The notes: generated by a model not told the origin, from the letters alone. Shown: positions 1 to 8,703, counted from the stretch's first letter. The stretch is DNA of 64,000 nt from Limimaricola variabilis (GCF_014195545.1 NZ_JACIBX010000013.1:28206-92205); one strand, 5' to 3'. A program made the numbers and translations.

Positions 1-207
1 GCCGTTCTCGTGCCGGAACTGCGCCAACATCACCTGCGCCCGATCGGCGCGCCAGGCTCGCGCATTCGGCGGCTGCAGGACAGCCGCGACCATTCGGTCG
101 AGCTTCTGGAGGTCGTGCGCGACAAGCACCACCGCGCCATGCTCCGCCTGACGACGCGCCGCCATGTGAGCGACGCGCCGGAAATCGCGGTGCTGCCGCG
201 CCCCTAG
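1..207 (+). CDS. C-terminal fragment of a probable GntR-family (FCD) transcriptional regulator
   Basis: The window opens inside this gene, and only the last 68 codons are present. Frame 1 is open from base 1 to the stop at 205-207, and its third positions are almost all G or C, which marks it as coding. The residues around RDHSVELLEVVRDKHHRAM, followed by a C-terminal RRHV, resemble the last helices of FCD ligand-binding domains (pattern EH..IL.A...D...A...M..H). The family call is an inference from a short stretch. The stop codon overlaps, by three bases, the stop of the convergent stress-protein gene on the other strand. Confidence 0.5.
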   Translation, partial: AVLVPELRQHHLRPIGAPGSRIRRLQDSRDHSVELLEVVRDKHHRAMLRLTTRRHVSDAPEIAVLPRP

Positions 208-1046
208 CGAGCAAGGATGAGAGGCACGCGCGCATCCGTCAGCATTTCGCGCGTGGTGCCGCCGAAGAGTCGTTCGCGCAGCCTGGAATGCCCGTAGGCC
301 CCCATCACCACCGCTTCGGCGCCGGTATCGAGGGCGTGACGCCGCAACACTTCCGAGACGCGGAACCGGCTGCGCGCCAGCACCGAAACCTCGACCCGCG
401 CGCCGTTGCGGGCAAGGAACAGCGCGATGTCGCCTCCGGGGTCCGAGCGGTCGCCGGCCTGCACCTCCGGATCGACGATCACCACGTCGACGCAGCCCGC
501 GCGGCGCAGCATGGGGAGCGCGGCCCGCACCGCGACCATCGCTTCACGGCTGTCGTCCCAGGCGACCATGAGCCGAGAGGGGCTGGGCGCGATCTCCGCG
601 CCGCCATCGGGAACGACAATGACCGGCAACCCGCCCGCGAACAGCGCCGCCTCCAGCGTCGCGACCTGAAGGGGGCGGGGTTCGGGGCCATAGGGCGCGG
701 CGGAGACGATCCGGTCCGCGAGACGGGCGATGCGGCCGACGTCGTGCCCGATGAGACCTTCGCGGATGTGGTGGCGATGCAGCTGTACATTGCCGCGATG
801 CGCGGGGATCAGCGGCCGCAGTTCGGCCTCCAACTCCAGAGCGCGCGCCTGCGCGGCATCGCGGTCGGGCATGGTCAGCATCAGCGCCGGTCCCGCCAGA
901 TAGGCATCCGGCGGCGTGCTCTCGATCCCGAGGCAATGGATGTCGAGATGCGCCTCGCCGGTCTCGGTGAGTGCGAGCGCGGTGGCGATCGCGCCGCGAT
1001 CCAGCACGGCGTCGGTGGTTAGGACGGCAACGGTTCCCCGGGACAT
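204..1046 (-). CDS. Universal stress protein with two Usp domains
   Basis: A cytoplasmic protein of about 280 residues, the usual length of tandem-Usp proteins (two domains of about 140 residues). The second domain ends with the typical alpha-proteobacterial signature GAYGHSRLRERLFGG followed by TREML, a variant of the G-x2-G-x9-G nucleotide-binding motif. I chose the ATG at 1046 (MSRGTVAVL) because AGGAGAG lies just upstream; the ATG at 1073 has no such site. It diverges from a cytochrome c gene, and two perfect FNR-type boxes lie between them. Oxygen-responsive control is therefore likely, as is common for usp genes in Rhodobacterales. The actual ligand and client are unknown. Confidence 0.85.
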   Translation of the reverse strand: MSRGTVAVLTTDAVLDRGAIATALALTETGEAHLDIHCLGIESTPPDAYLAGPALMLTMPDRDAAQARALELEAELRPLIPAHRGNVQLHRHHIREGLIGHDVGRIARLADRIVSAAPYGPEPRPLQVATLEAALFAGGLPVIVVPDGGAEIAPSPSRLMVAWDDSREAMVAVRAALPMLRRAGCVDVVIVDPEVQAGDRSDPGGDIALFLARNGARVEVSVLARSRFRVSEVLRRHALDTGAEAVVMGAYGHSRLRERLFGGTTREMLTDARVPLILAR

Positions 1047-1102
1047 CGGTCTCTCCTGTGTCTGCGATGGCACGAGCCTGCCGCGCCACCGGCCCGCGCG
1101 CC

Positions 1103-1116
1103 TTGATCCCGATCAA
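1103..1116. promoter_or_regulatory. FNR/FnrL-type binding site 1
   Basis: TTGATCCCGATCAA matches the FNR consensus TTGAT-N4-ATCAA at every defined base. It lies about 57 bp upstream of the stress-protein start and about 107 bp upstream of the cytochrome c start. The position suits control of the minus-strand gene. Confidence 0.85.
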
Positions 1117-1134
1117 CCCGATCGATGCCGTGGC

Positions 1135-1148
1135 TTGATCTAGATCAA
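1135..1148. promoter_or_regulatory. FNR/FnrL-type binding site 2
   Basis: TTGATCTAGATCAA is a second perfect FNR-type palindrome, centred 32 bp (about three helical turns) from the first and closer to the cytochrome c gene. With one box on each side, each divergent gene probably has its own site. Confidence 0.85.
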
Positions 1149-1222
1149 GGCGGCCCGGCCCGGCACCGGCGAGTGCTGGGAACAAGGGCCGAGACGGGTC
1201 CGGGGCCATGAAGGAGCAGGAC

Positions 1223-1630
1223 ATGAAACGGATCATCATCACGACTGGGGCCATGGGGGCGGCACTGCTGGCGGCCTGTGCCGCGCCGGAGCCGGAATTG
1301 CCCACGGGGCGCGCGCTCTTCATGGAGAACTGCGCCTCGTGCCATGGCTCGGCTGGGCGGGGCGACGGGCCACTCGCTGCCGGGCTGCCGCGCCCGCCCG
1401 CCGACCTGACGCGGTTGCGTGCGGAGGGCGAGGCGTTTCCAACGGTGCATGTCATGTCCTACATCGACGGCTATTTCCGGCAGGACGATCCGGGGCAGGT
1501 GATGCCCGAGTTCTCGCAGACCTTCACCGGCCCGACTTTTCATGTCGACACCGGCGACGGGATCCTCACCCCCACGCCGCAGCCGCTCGTCGCGCTCTCC
1601 GAGTATCTTAAGTCCCTGCAAGAGGGGTGA
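1223..1630 (+). CDS. Small c-type cytochrome with lipoprotein signal
   Basis: Encodes about 135 residues. The N-terminus is a short charged and hydrophobic segment ending in the lipobox LLAAC, so the mature protein is probably anchored to a membrane by its first cysteine. A single haem-binding motif CASCH follows at about residue 38. A methionine in QVMPEF at about residue 95 is the likely axial ligand. The start at 1223 is preferred because GGAGCAGG precedes it; an upstream ATG at 1208 lies before that site. The gene diverges from the stress-protein gene across two FNR boxes, so it is probably induced at low oxygen. It would carry electrons in the periplasm; the partner cannot be told from the sequence. 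Confidence 0.88.
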   Translation: MKRIIITTGAMGAALLAACAAPEPELPTGRALFMENCASCHGSAGRGDGPLAAGLPRPPADLTRLRAEGEAFPTVHVMSYIDGYFRQDDPGQVMPEFSQTFTGPTFHVDTGDGILTPTPQPLVALSEYLKSLQEG

Positions 1631-2212
1631 TCCGGACCGCAACGGGCCGAGCAGCCCGGTGGACGACGTCTGGAATTGGGCGCGGCTGCTCGCTGTGGGA
1701 GACCACGTCGGTCCGATCACTGCCTAACATGGCGGCGACGGGGGCAGATCCGGGTCCCACGAGGGCCATTCCTGAAATCATCCCGTTTGCCGAGGCCAGC
1801 TGGGAATCCCGTCTCGGGCGGAAGGGCAAAGGGCCGCGCGAAATGACCAGCAAACAATTTGCCGAGTGTTTCTGGAAAGTTAACTCCGCCAGGGGTGTTT
1901 CTTGGGGTGGTGTCTCAATCTTAATGTGCAATTAGGGGTTGATATGGTCGAGGTCCAGAGAAAAGGGATCGGGCTTGACCGAAATCGCCAGTGGTACCTT
2001 ATTTGAATTCGGCACTTGCTCGCCGGCCCGGCTGGCAGGCGCGCTATAGGTCAATAGCCTGAAGCCGTGCGGGTGTCGCTGGTAATCCATCCCGGGGTAA
2101 AGTCCCGCTGTTTATCCCAATTTGGGTCTCAAATGGCCCGAATAATTCGGTGTCGACCTGCGGCACCGACGTAGAATCGTATTGCTAGGTGATGTTGGTT
2201 TATAGGTAATTT
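1631..2212. other. Intergenic region, no recognised gene
   Basis: About 580 bases with no frame showing the G/C third-position bias of its neighbours. GC content falls from about 1800 onward. The only structures I notice are two palindromes near the end (2116-2126 and 2138-2150), listed separately. Confidence 0.6.
2116..2150. promoter_or_regulatory. Two adjacent palindromes upstream of the orphan membrane protein
   Basis: CCCAATTTGGG (2116-2126) and CCGAATAATTCGG (2138-2150) are perfect inverted repeats about two helical turns apart, 60-100 bp upstream of the next start codon. They could be operator sites. No regulator is obviously paired with them. Confidence 0.3.
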
Positions 2213-2962
2213 ATGTTTCTTAACATGTTGTCGGTATCTCGTCTGCCCTTCGATTTCTCTTCAGTACGCGCAAGAGATTTTCGTTCCATATGGGGGAAGG
2301 TGCTCGTATATACGTTCGGCGTGCTGATTGCTCTCGACCTGTTATTCGTGCTCCTGCATGTCGTCGTCGTTGCCAACGAGAAGAGGCTCTTCTACCTCGA
2401 TTTCCCGATAAGCACTGAAGTGAGGGATTTTCTTTCTCTGACGAGGGACCAGAGCCTGAGCGAGTATTGGGAGTATTCCAAGAGCGTCGTTACAGCCGTG
2501 CTCTACCTGATGGTCTATACCGTATCGCGGCATCTGGTGTTTGCCGTGTTCTCGATGCTGTTTCTGTTCATCGCACTGGATAACGGTTTTAGCATACATG
2601 AGAACGCATTCGCGTTCATCGGAGGCCCGGTTGCCGGCGATCTCCTTTCATTCATCGTCATCGGAGGGGTGTTCGCCTTGGCCCTCTACGCCTCTTGGCC
2701 GCGACGCAACATATTGGCAAAGCACGGGGCAAGGGGCGCTCTCTCGACCGCAGCCATCCTCGCTGCCTTCGCGGTGATCGTTGACGCGTTGAGCGGGATC
2801 GTCGGAAAGGTCGTTCCCAAGACCTATGCCCTGTTCGGTCTGGTCGAGGATGGCGGAGAGCTGGTCGCTCTTTCACTGGCCCTGAGCTACGCCTTGGCGC
2901 TTTTCCTGATCTGCCGCACCAGGGATCCACAATATTTCAGGTCCCGGGCGAAGGTTGAATGA
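2213..2962 (+). CDS. Uncharacterised integral membrane protein
   Basis: Encodes 249 residues with about six hydrophobic segments (roughly residues 28-50, 88-105, 107-125, 142-160, 180-198 and 220-240). Two acidic/histidine motifs stand out: LDNGFSIHE at about residue 121 and LVEDGGELVALS at about 210. Paired D..H-E and E-D/E motifs inside membrane helices recur in a loosely defined group of bacterial membrane proteins that may bind a metal, but I cannot name a function. Codon use is less GC-biased than in its neighbours, so it may be a transferred gene. It stands alone, with long non-coding stretches on both sides. Confidence 0.65.
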   Translation: MFLNMLSVSRLPFDFSSVRARDFRSIWGKVLVYTFGVLIALDLLFVLLHVVVVANEKRLFYLDFPISTEVRDFLSLTRDQSLSEYWEYSKSVVTAVLYLMVYTVSRHLVFAVFSMLFLFIALDNGFSIHENAFAFIGGPVAGDLLSFIVIGGVFALALYASWPRRNILAKHGARGALSTAAILAAFAVIVDALSGIVGKVVPKTYALFGLVEDGGELVALSLALSYALALFLICRTRDPQYFRSRAKVE

Positions 2963-3267
2963 GAAAGTCCTCATTCGCACCCACGGGCGACCGGCAAAGG
3001 TGTCAGGCCGCCCGCCCGTGATCCGGCTGCCAAAGCCGCACCTCAAGGGTTTCGGCATGGGAAGGACGTTCCGACAGGTTCTTTTTTGGCACGTCATTCG
3101 GGACGCGTGGCCAGCCAATGCTTCGTTTTCCGACCGCATGTCCCAGCATCGCCCCATCTCGGGAACGCGGGTCCGGATTGCCGGTCGAGGGGGCCGGAAC
3201 CACGGCTTGAACTCGATCCGGCCCTGCCAGATCTAGAGGTCATTCCCTTGATCGAAAGGCCGATCCG
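2963..3267. other. Intergenic region, nothing recognised
   Basis: About 305 bases between the membrane protein and the rhodanese gene. A plus-strand frame overlapping the previous stop (2955-3236) lacks the codon bias and homology signals of a real gene. I see no strong hairpin. Confidence 0.5.
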
Positions 3268-4203
3268 ATGAACAGGTTTATCGCAGTCGCGGTCGCCGCG
3301 ACCCTCCTTTCCAGCCCGGCTCCGGCGCAGGACGCCGAGGCGTTCGGCCCGCTGGTGACGGCCGACGAGCTGGCCGGTCTGCTGGACACGACCGATCCGC
3401 TCATTCTTGACATCCGTGGCGATGCCTATGCCGAGGGCCATATCGAGGGCGCCGTGTCCGCCCCCTACGGCCTGTTCCGCGGCCCCGCCGAGAACCCCGG
3501 ACAGGTGCCGTCCGAAGAGAAGCTTACCGAGGTGCTGCGCGACCTTGGCGTGACCGCCGACCGGCCGATCGTCATCACCCATCAGGGCAGCGATGAGACG
3601 GATTTCGGCGCCGCCGCCCGTGTCTACTGGACCCTGAAGTCGAGCGGCGTCAGCGACCTCGCCATTCTCAATGGCGGTGTCGGCGCCTGGAAGGCCGCCG
3701 GCAATACCCTGTCGACCGAGGCGGTCGAGCCGGAAGAAAGCGCCATCACTGTGAGCTTCTCCGACGAATGGCTCGCCACCGAGGCCGAGGTGCTGCAGGT
3801 GGTCGAAGGCGAGGCGCAGGCAACCTTGCTGGACGCGCGCCCAGAGAGCTTCTGGGCGGGCAAGGATGCGCATGCTGCCGCCGCGCGCCCCGGCACGCTG
3901 CCGCAGTCGGAGTACTTCACCCACTCCAACTGGTTCTCCGACGACCCGACGCTGATCGATGCCGAAGCGGCCGCCGCGCTGGCCGAGGAGGGCGGTTTCA
4001 CCTCCGACGAGACGCTGATTTCGTTCTGCAACACCGGTCACTGGGCGGCGACCAACTGGTTCGCGCTAAGCGAACTGGCGGGTCTCAAGGACGTGAAGCT
4101 CTATCCTGAATCCATGGTCGGCTGGTCGCAGGCCGGGCTGCCCATGGAGAATACCCCCGGCGTGTTCCGCAATCTGCTGAACCAGATCACCGGCGCGCTC
4201 TGA
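3268..4203 (+). CDS. Periplasmic tandem-domain rhodanese (sulfurtransferase)
   Basis: Encodes 311 residues. A signal peptide ends near residue 20 (AQDAEA). Two rhodanese domains follow, at about residues 28-150 and 165-300. The C-terminal domain has the active-site loop FCNTGHWA, with the persulfide-forming Cys at about residue 254. The N-terminal domain has THQGSDE at the equivalent place, with no cysteine, as in thiosulfate and 3-mercaptopyruvate sulfurtransferases. Eleven bases separate it from a YeeE-type sulfur transporter and a small membrane protein, forming an operon. Its likely role is periplasmic handling of thiosulfate or sulfane sulfur, feeding or protecting the transporter. The true sulfur donor is not evident. 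Confidence 0.9.
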   Translation: MNRFIAVAVAATLLSSPAPAQDAEAFGPLVTADELAGLLDTTDPLILDIRGDAYAEGHIEGAVSAPYGLFRGPAENPGQVPSEEKLTEVLRDLGVTADRPIVITHQGSDETDFGAAARVYWTLKSSGVSDLAILNGGVGAWKAAGNTLSTEAVEPEESAITVSFSDEWLATEAEVLQVVEGEAQATLLDARPESFWAGKDAHAAAARPGTLPQSEYFTHSNWFSDDPTLIDAEAAAALAEEGGFTSDETLISFCNTGHWAATNWFALSELAGLKDVKLYPESMVGWSQAGLPMENTPGVFRNLLNQITGAL

Positions 4204-4214
4204 GGAGACCACTG

Positions 4215-5336
4215 ATGGCCGACACCAGCATGGACGCCCCGCGGGGCGTCTTCACCATCGGCACTCGCGGCCTGCTGATCGTTGCTGCGCTGGCGGCCGT
4301 GCTGTTCGTCGCGGCGCTGGCTGGGGCGCGCTACGGCGCGCTCCTGCTGATCGGGCTCGGCTTCGGCATCGCGCTCGAAGGCCTGCGCTTCGGCTTTGCC
4401 GGACCCTGGCGGGCGATGATCCTGCGGCGCGACCCGGCCGGGCTTCTGGCACAGCTCGTGGCCATCGCGCTCGTCGCATTGGCGGCCTTTCCGCTCTTGG
4501 CCAGCAATGGCGAAGAGCTGTTCGGGGCGCATGCGCCGATCGGCGTCGCGATGATCGGCGGGGCCTTCGTCTTCGGCGCGGCGATGCAACTGGTCATGGG
4601 CTGCGGCTCGGGGACGCTGGTCAACGCCGGGAGTGGCAACGTGGTGGGCGCGGTGGCGCTCCCCTTCTTCGCGCTGGGCAGCTTTGCCGGGGCCTATAAT
4701 CTGGATTGGTGGATCTCGCTCGGCACCGCGCCGGTGGTGGTGTTGTCCGGCACCAGCGGGCTTCTCGCCACGCTGGCCGGCCTCGCGGCCGTTGCCGCAC
4801 TGGTGCTGTGGCTGGCCCCGGCACAGGCGCGTCGGGTGCCGCGCAGGCTTTGGATCGCGGCAGTGGCGATCGCGGGTCTGGCGATCCTCAACCTCGTGGT
4901 CTCGGGCCAACCTTGGGGCATCGTCTATGGCCTGGGCCTCTGGGCTGCGAAAGGGGCGCAGGCGATGGGCGGCGACCTGTCCGGCTCGGCCTTCTGGAGC
5001 GCGCCTGCCAACGCCGAACGGCTCGAGCAAAGCATCCTTACCGACGTCACCTCGCTCACCAATATCGGGCTGATCGGCGGTGCCTTCCTGGTTAGCGTCT
5101 GGCGCGGCGGCCTCGCGGCGAAACTGCCGCGCCTGTCACCGCTGGCCTGGACCGCCACCGTGGTTGCCGGGTTTCTACTGGGTTACTCCTCGCGGCTGGC
5201 CTTCGGCTGCAACGTGGGCGCGTTCTTTTCTGGCATCTCGACCGGCAGCCTGCATGGTTGGGCCTGGTTCGCGGCTGCGTTTGTCGGGGCCTGGTGGGGC
5301 GTGAAACTGCGTCCGAAGCTCGGATTGGAGGTGTGA
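4215..5336 (+). CDS. YeeE/YedE-family sulfur (thiosulfate-type) membrane transporter
   Basis: Encodes 373 residues of very hydrophobic sequence with about nine to ten membrane helices. The two family-defining cysteine motifs are both present: MGCGSGTLVNAGSG at about residue 127, and AFGCNVGAFFSGISTGSLHGW (written here as two parts, FGCNVGAF and SGISTGSLHGW) at about residue 330. In the characterised family member TsuA these cysteines line a thiosulfate path. This is a full-length fused form, unlike the two half-size YeeE proteins near 55 kb. It lies directly between a periplasmic rhodanese and a 56-residue protein, so import of thiosulfate or a related sulfur species is likely. Confidence 0.85.
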   Translation: MADTSMDAPRGVFTIGTRGLLIVAALAAVLFVAALAGARYGALLLIGLGFGIALEGLRFGFAGPWRAMILRRDPAGLLAQLVAIALVALAAFPLLASNGEELFGAHAPIGVAMIGGAFVFGAAMQLVMGCGSGTLVNAGSGNVVGAVALPFFALGSFAGAYNLDWWISLGTAPVVVLSGTSGLLATLAGLAAVAALVLWLAPAQARRVPRRLWIAAVAIAGLAILNLVVSGQPWGIVYGLGLWAAKGAQAMGGDLSGSAFWSAPANAERLEQSILTDVTSLTNIGLIGGAFLVSVWRGGLAAKLPRLSPLAWTATVVAGFLLGYSSRLAFGCNVGAFFSGISTGSLHGWAWFAAAFVGAWWGVKLRPKLGLEV

Positions 5337-5338
5337 CG

Positions 5339-5509
5339 ATGACCCGAACCCCCATCGCTCTCGCGGTCATGGGCCTCGTCGCGGCGCTGATCGCCGCCGA
5401 TCTCGCCGGCAGCGCGCCGCTCAACCCCTACCAGGCGCCGCCGATGCTGGCGCTCGGCTCGGGCCTTGCCGCGACCGGTGCGCATTGCGCGGCGCCGGTG
5501 GTGGAGTAG
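5339..5509 (+). CDS. Small single-pass membrane or secreted protein of the sulfur operon
   Basis: Encodes 56 residues, starting two bases after the transporter stop with GGAGGTG as ribosome binding site. One hydrophobic segment (about residues 5-24) is followed by a proline-rich stretch (LNPYQAPPM) and a single cysteine near the C-terminus (GAHCAAPVVE). Third positions are strongly G/C, supporting real coding. I do not recognise the family. Its place after a rhodanese and a cysteine-dependent sulfur transporter, and its lone exposed cysteine, suggest a sulfur-carrier or accessory role, but this is inference. Confidence 0.6.
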   Translation: MTRTPIALAVMGLVAALIAADLAGSAPLNPYQAPPMLALGSGLAATGAHCAAPVVE

Positions 5510-5548
5510 CGGCCGAACGGCCATGCAACACGGGTCACGACCGGCGGC

Positions 5549-5566
5549 GGGGCGCGAAAGCGCCCC
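5549..5566 (+). terminator. Hairpin after the rhodanese-YeeE operon
   Basis: GGGGCGC-GAAA-GCGCCCC is a perfect 7-bp stem with a GAAA tetraloop, 40 bases after the last stop codon. The following T-rich stretch is weak (TCGCTTCGTTTC). Confidence 0.5.
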
Positions 5567-6481
5567 GTCGCTTCGTTTCGGCGCTGCTCTCGCGATTGTA
5601 CGGCCCCGGCGGCATCTTGGGCGCCTCGATGGAGCGTATCCGTCTCGCGACGCTCTTTGGTCGGCGCGTTGATTTGCGCGCGGCCCGGCCGCTTCCGGCA
5701 TCGAGACCGGCGAGCAGGCGGTCGCAGACGTCGTATTTGAAGATGTTGCGCACCTAGATGGCGGGCCCCTTCCGGCGCGTGCCGCAGCCTGCCGAGGGCG
5801 GCATAGGCAAGACTTCCGATTATTCAGATTGCTTGAACCCTTTTTCCCGCGAGACAGTCTCGGAATTGCAGGCATTTTTCGAGTGAGGCGTCGGGTGCCG
5901 CTAGCCGCACCTCCGCGAGGAGAGGCATGCTCTTCGAAATAGAAGCGGCTCCCTATAAAAGGGGGGGCTTCCATGGATGTTGATGCTCACGGTGTCAGCA
6001 ATATCAATATTTTCTCGGCTTAGAAGAAGGCAATGGTTCGGCCGCAAATAAATCAGAGAGGCGGCTGTGGATGCTCAGCCTTCAACACTGTTAGGACCTT
6101 GCCGGTGTTCAGCTAGGCTAAAGCGCGTCGCCCTAGGGCAAGTCTTTCCAAATGAATTTTCGAATTTGAAACAGTTGCTTCCGGCCGAGCAGGTGCGGTT
6201 CTGCATCGCTTGGCAAAGGCAAATGGTCGACACATAATCGGGCACCACCACGCGAATAGGCCAAATCCAGCAGGTATCGTCGCACTGCCATTTTGGCCAG
6301 CTTCCATCGCGCTTATTCCGGCAGAATGAGCCAGTTCTGGCCCATGGACGTGTACGGGATTGTACCTGGTGTTGAGTGGCTGATCCGATCCTGTTCTCGT
6401 TCAGCGGTGAGAGGAATGATCGAATGATTTTATTGGGCGTTTGACCCCCTCGTTGATCGATTTTCTTGGGAGAGTTCATCA
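5567..6481. other. Long region without a convincing gene, relatively AT-rich
   Basis: About 900 bases in which no frame shows the neighbours' codon bias. Short open frames exist on both strands (for example minus 5535-5753 and minus 6075-6500), but I cannot relate them to any family. GC falls noticeably after about 5830. The stretch could be decayed transferred DNA or hold an untranslated RNA; nothing in it proves either. Confidence 0.5.
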
Positions 6482-6697
6482 ATGTCTTACTGTTTCGCAA
6501 GTATTTCCGTGAGCAAGCAAGAGCGGCTCCTCTTCGAATCCTTGGCTATTCTTCTTGAATGTCATCACGACAATGCGGAAGCACATATGCGCCATTGCCG
6601 GGAAGCGGCCGGCATCCTCAGGCAACTAAGCGGGCGGATGGAGCGTTCTGTAAGCATGGCCCCCGACTCCGGGGCCGCTTTTCACGACAGTTTGTGA
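6482..6697 (+). CDS. Possible small hypothetical protein
   Basis: Encodes 71 residues from an ATG preceded at good spacing by GGGAGAG. The sequence is soluble-looking with several Cys and His residues (LLECHHDNAEAHMRHC). Codon bias is much weaker than in nearby genes. A GC hairpin (6658-6676, followed by CTTTT) lies near the 3' end of the frame. No family is recognised, and the frame could be spurious. Confidence 0.3.
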   Translation: MSYCFASISVSKQERLLFESLAILLECHHDNAEAHMRHCREAAGILRQLSGRMERSVSMAPDSGAAFHDSL

Positions 6698-6882
6698 TAA
6701 GCAGCACCGTACCCCCGGACCGGGCGCGGCGAGGAATCAGCGCTCGATCTCACGGAGGACGCCTCGAAGGAGATGCTCCGCGCATGACGAGGGAGCATCC
6801 ACCCGACGTGCCAATCGGCGCGCACCGCTCTGCGGGCCCGCGAGGCGCCCGCAGAGCACACTGACCGAAACGGAGACCGACG

Positions 6883-7233
6883 ATGAAGACCGAAGTCAGA
6901 CTGGCGAAGGCGCTTGGACGCGCGTTTCATAGCCTACCGGTGATTGGCTGCTTCGAGAGCGGCGCCAACCAGCAGGCGGACCATGTCACCGTTACCGACG
7001 AGAGGGGGGGGATCTGGGAGCTCGCGCTGTTCAGCCGTGCCTCGCTGTCGGACCGCCGGGTGCTGCTCCGCGAGCTTGCGGCGGCGGCCGGGGAGTGCAG
7101 CCTCGAGAGCGTCGACCGTCTGGGGTATCGCGAGGTTTCCGCGTTCAAGGTCACGGATTGGGTGGGGCCCGGCTGCTCCGGACAGCCGGCGAAGCTTCGG
7201 CTTCAGGCGACGAAACGGGTTCAGCGAGCCTGA
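6883..7233 (+). CDS. Small hypothetical protein
   Basis: Encodes 116 residues from an ATG with CGGAGACC upstream. G/C at third positions is typical of this genome, so it is probably real. It appears soluble, with no signal peptide or membrane helix and one central acidic/aromatic stretch (DERGGIWELALFSRA). I do not recognise the family. It stands alone between an empty region and the glycerophosphodiesterase gene, about 210 bases upstream of that gene on the same strand. Confidence 0.6.
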   Translation: MKTEVRLAKALGRAFHSLPVIGCFESGANQQADHVTVTDERGGIWELALFSRASLSDRRVLLRELAAAAGECSLESVDRLGYREVSAFKVTDWVGPGCSGQPAKLRLQATKRVQRA

Positions 7234-7442
7234 ATCGAAACCGAGCTGCAGATAGGGCCGAGGGTCCCGCCGCCGGAATTCGGCGCCGCAGTCGTGGGCG
7301 GGCGGGGCGGATCCTCACCGCGGCGCGGGGCCATCCCCGGCATGGTTGCAAAAGATTTTTCGCAAGGAGGCGTTTCGGTTAGGCTTCCCTCACCAGAAGA
7401 CCGGCGCCGAGACCGGTCCTGGCATCCTAGGGAGGACGACAC

Positions 7443-8684
7443 ATGACACGACTGGGACTTCTTGCGTTGGCGACTGCACTGCCGTCGATGGCGCTGGCCG
7501 AAAGCCATATGGCCGAGGGCGAAACGCCGCTGAGCTATGGCGAGCGGCCCTTCTTCCTGATCGACGCGATGGAGGATGGAGAGCTCAAGGAGACGCTGAT
7601 GGCCTGCCAGGGTCAGACGCCCGAGCGCACTGCCTTTTCCATCGCGCACCGCGGGGCGCCGCTGATGATCCCGGAGCATACGAAGCAGTCCTATGTCGCC
7701 GGCGCGCGGCAGGGTGCAGGCATCGTCGAATGCGACGTGACCTTCACTGCCGATCACGAGCTGGTCTGCCGCCACGCGCAGAACGATCTGGCGACCACGA
7801 CGGACATTCTCGTCACCGATCTCGCCGAGAAATGCACCACTGCCTTCACCCCGGCGGGAGAGGGGACCGATGCGAGCGCCGAGTGCCGGACCTCGGATCT
7901 GACGCTGGCCGAATTCCGCGAGCTCAGCCCGAAGATGGACGCCTCGAACGCGGCGGCCACCACGCCCGAGGAGTTCCAGGGTGGCACCGCGCCGTGGCGG
8001 ACCGATCTCTACGTGGCGGGCACCGAGCTGATGACCCATGCCGAGTCGATCGCGCTGATCGACAGCCTCGGCGCGGATTTCACGCCCGAACTGAAGGCAC
8101 CGTCGGTGGAGATGCCGCATGAGGGTTTCAGCCAAGAGGACTATGCCCAGAAGCTCATCGACGAGTACAAGGATGCGGGCATCGATCCGAGCCGCGTCTG
8201 GGCGCAGAGCTTCAACCTCGACGACATCAAGTACTGGATCGAGAACGAGCCCGAGTTCGGCGCGCAGGCGGTCTATCTCGACGACCGCTACGAGGCCGAG
8301 GATGATGACGAGGGGCTGATCGACGCCAACGACCCATCGACCTTCAAGCCGACCATGCAGGAGCTGGCCGAGATGGGGGTGAACTACATCGCGCCGCCGA
8401 TGTGGATGCTGGTCACCACCAACGAGGCGGGCGAGATCGTGCCCTCGGCCTATGCCGAGGAGGCCAAGGCCGCCGGGCTCGAGATCATCACCTGGACGCT
8501 GGAGCGCTCCGGCCCGCTGGCATCCGGCGGCGGCTGGTACTTCCAGTCGGTCGAGCAGGCCATCGACGATGACGGCGACACCTATGCCATGCTCGACGCG
8601 CTGGCGCAGGATGTGGGGATCAAGGGCATCTTCTCGGACTGGCCCGCCACGGTGACCTACTACGCCAACTGCATGGGTCTCTGA
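7443..8684 (+). CDS. Periplasmic glycerophosphodiester phosphodiesterase
   Basis: Encodes 413 residues. A signal peptide ends after SMALA (about residue 19). The GDPD catalytic core is clear: [14 protein letters not shown] at about residue 69 supplies the catalytic His-Arg and Glu, and [18 protein letters not shown] at about 97 supplies Glu-Asp and the second His. This matches GlpQ-type enzymes, which hydrolyse glycerophosphodiesters to glycerol-3-phosphate and an alcohol. It is somewhat longer than typical GlpQ because of inserts around residues 135-190. It faces a phosphonate-type ABC importer operon across a shared hairpin. The two could serve the same organophosphate-scavenging job, though they are not co-transcribed. 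Confidence 0.9.
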   Translation: MTRLGLLALATALPSMALAESHMAEGETPLSYGERPFFLIDAMEDGELKETLMACQGQTPERTAFSIAHRGAPLMIPEHTKQSYVAGARQGAGIVECDVTFTADHELVCRHAQNDLATTTDILVTDLAEKCTTAFTPAGEGTDASAECRTSDLTLAEFRELSPKMDASNAAATTPEEFQGGTAPWRTDLYVAGTELMTHAESIALIDSLGADFTPELKAPSVEMPHEGFSQEDYAQKLIDEYKDAGIDPSRVWAQSFNLDDIKYWIENEPEFGAQAVYLDDRYEAEDDDEGLIDANDPSTFKPTMQELAEMGVNYIAPPMWMLVTTNEAGEIVPSAYAEEAKAAGLEIITWTLERSGPLASGGGWYFQSVEQAIDDDGDTYAMLDALAQDVGIKGIFSDWPATVTYYANCMGL

Positions 8685-8703
8685 GGAGGCACAGAGCAGG
8701 GCA

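Noticed and set aside
2955..3236. 93-codon plus-strand frame overlapping the end of the membrane-protein gene
   Set aside because: It has a start overlapping the previous stop, but lacks a ribosome site and shows no G/C third-position bias or recognisable motif.
5535..5753. 72-codon minus-strand frame with Arg/Lys-rich product
   Set aside because: The region also carries a terminator-like hairpin of the preceding operon; no motif or codon bias supports coding.
6000..6011. AATAT-CA-ATATT palindrome in the gene desert
   Set aside because: Short AT palindromes are expected by chance in an AT-richer stretch, and no promoter or gene start is positioned to use it.
6075..6500. Minus-strand frame of 141 codons as a gene or transposase remnant
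   Set aside because: Codon bias is absent, no ribosome site is seen and no family motif is recognisable.
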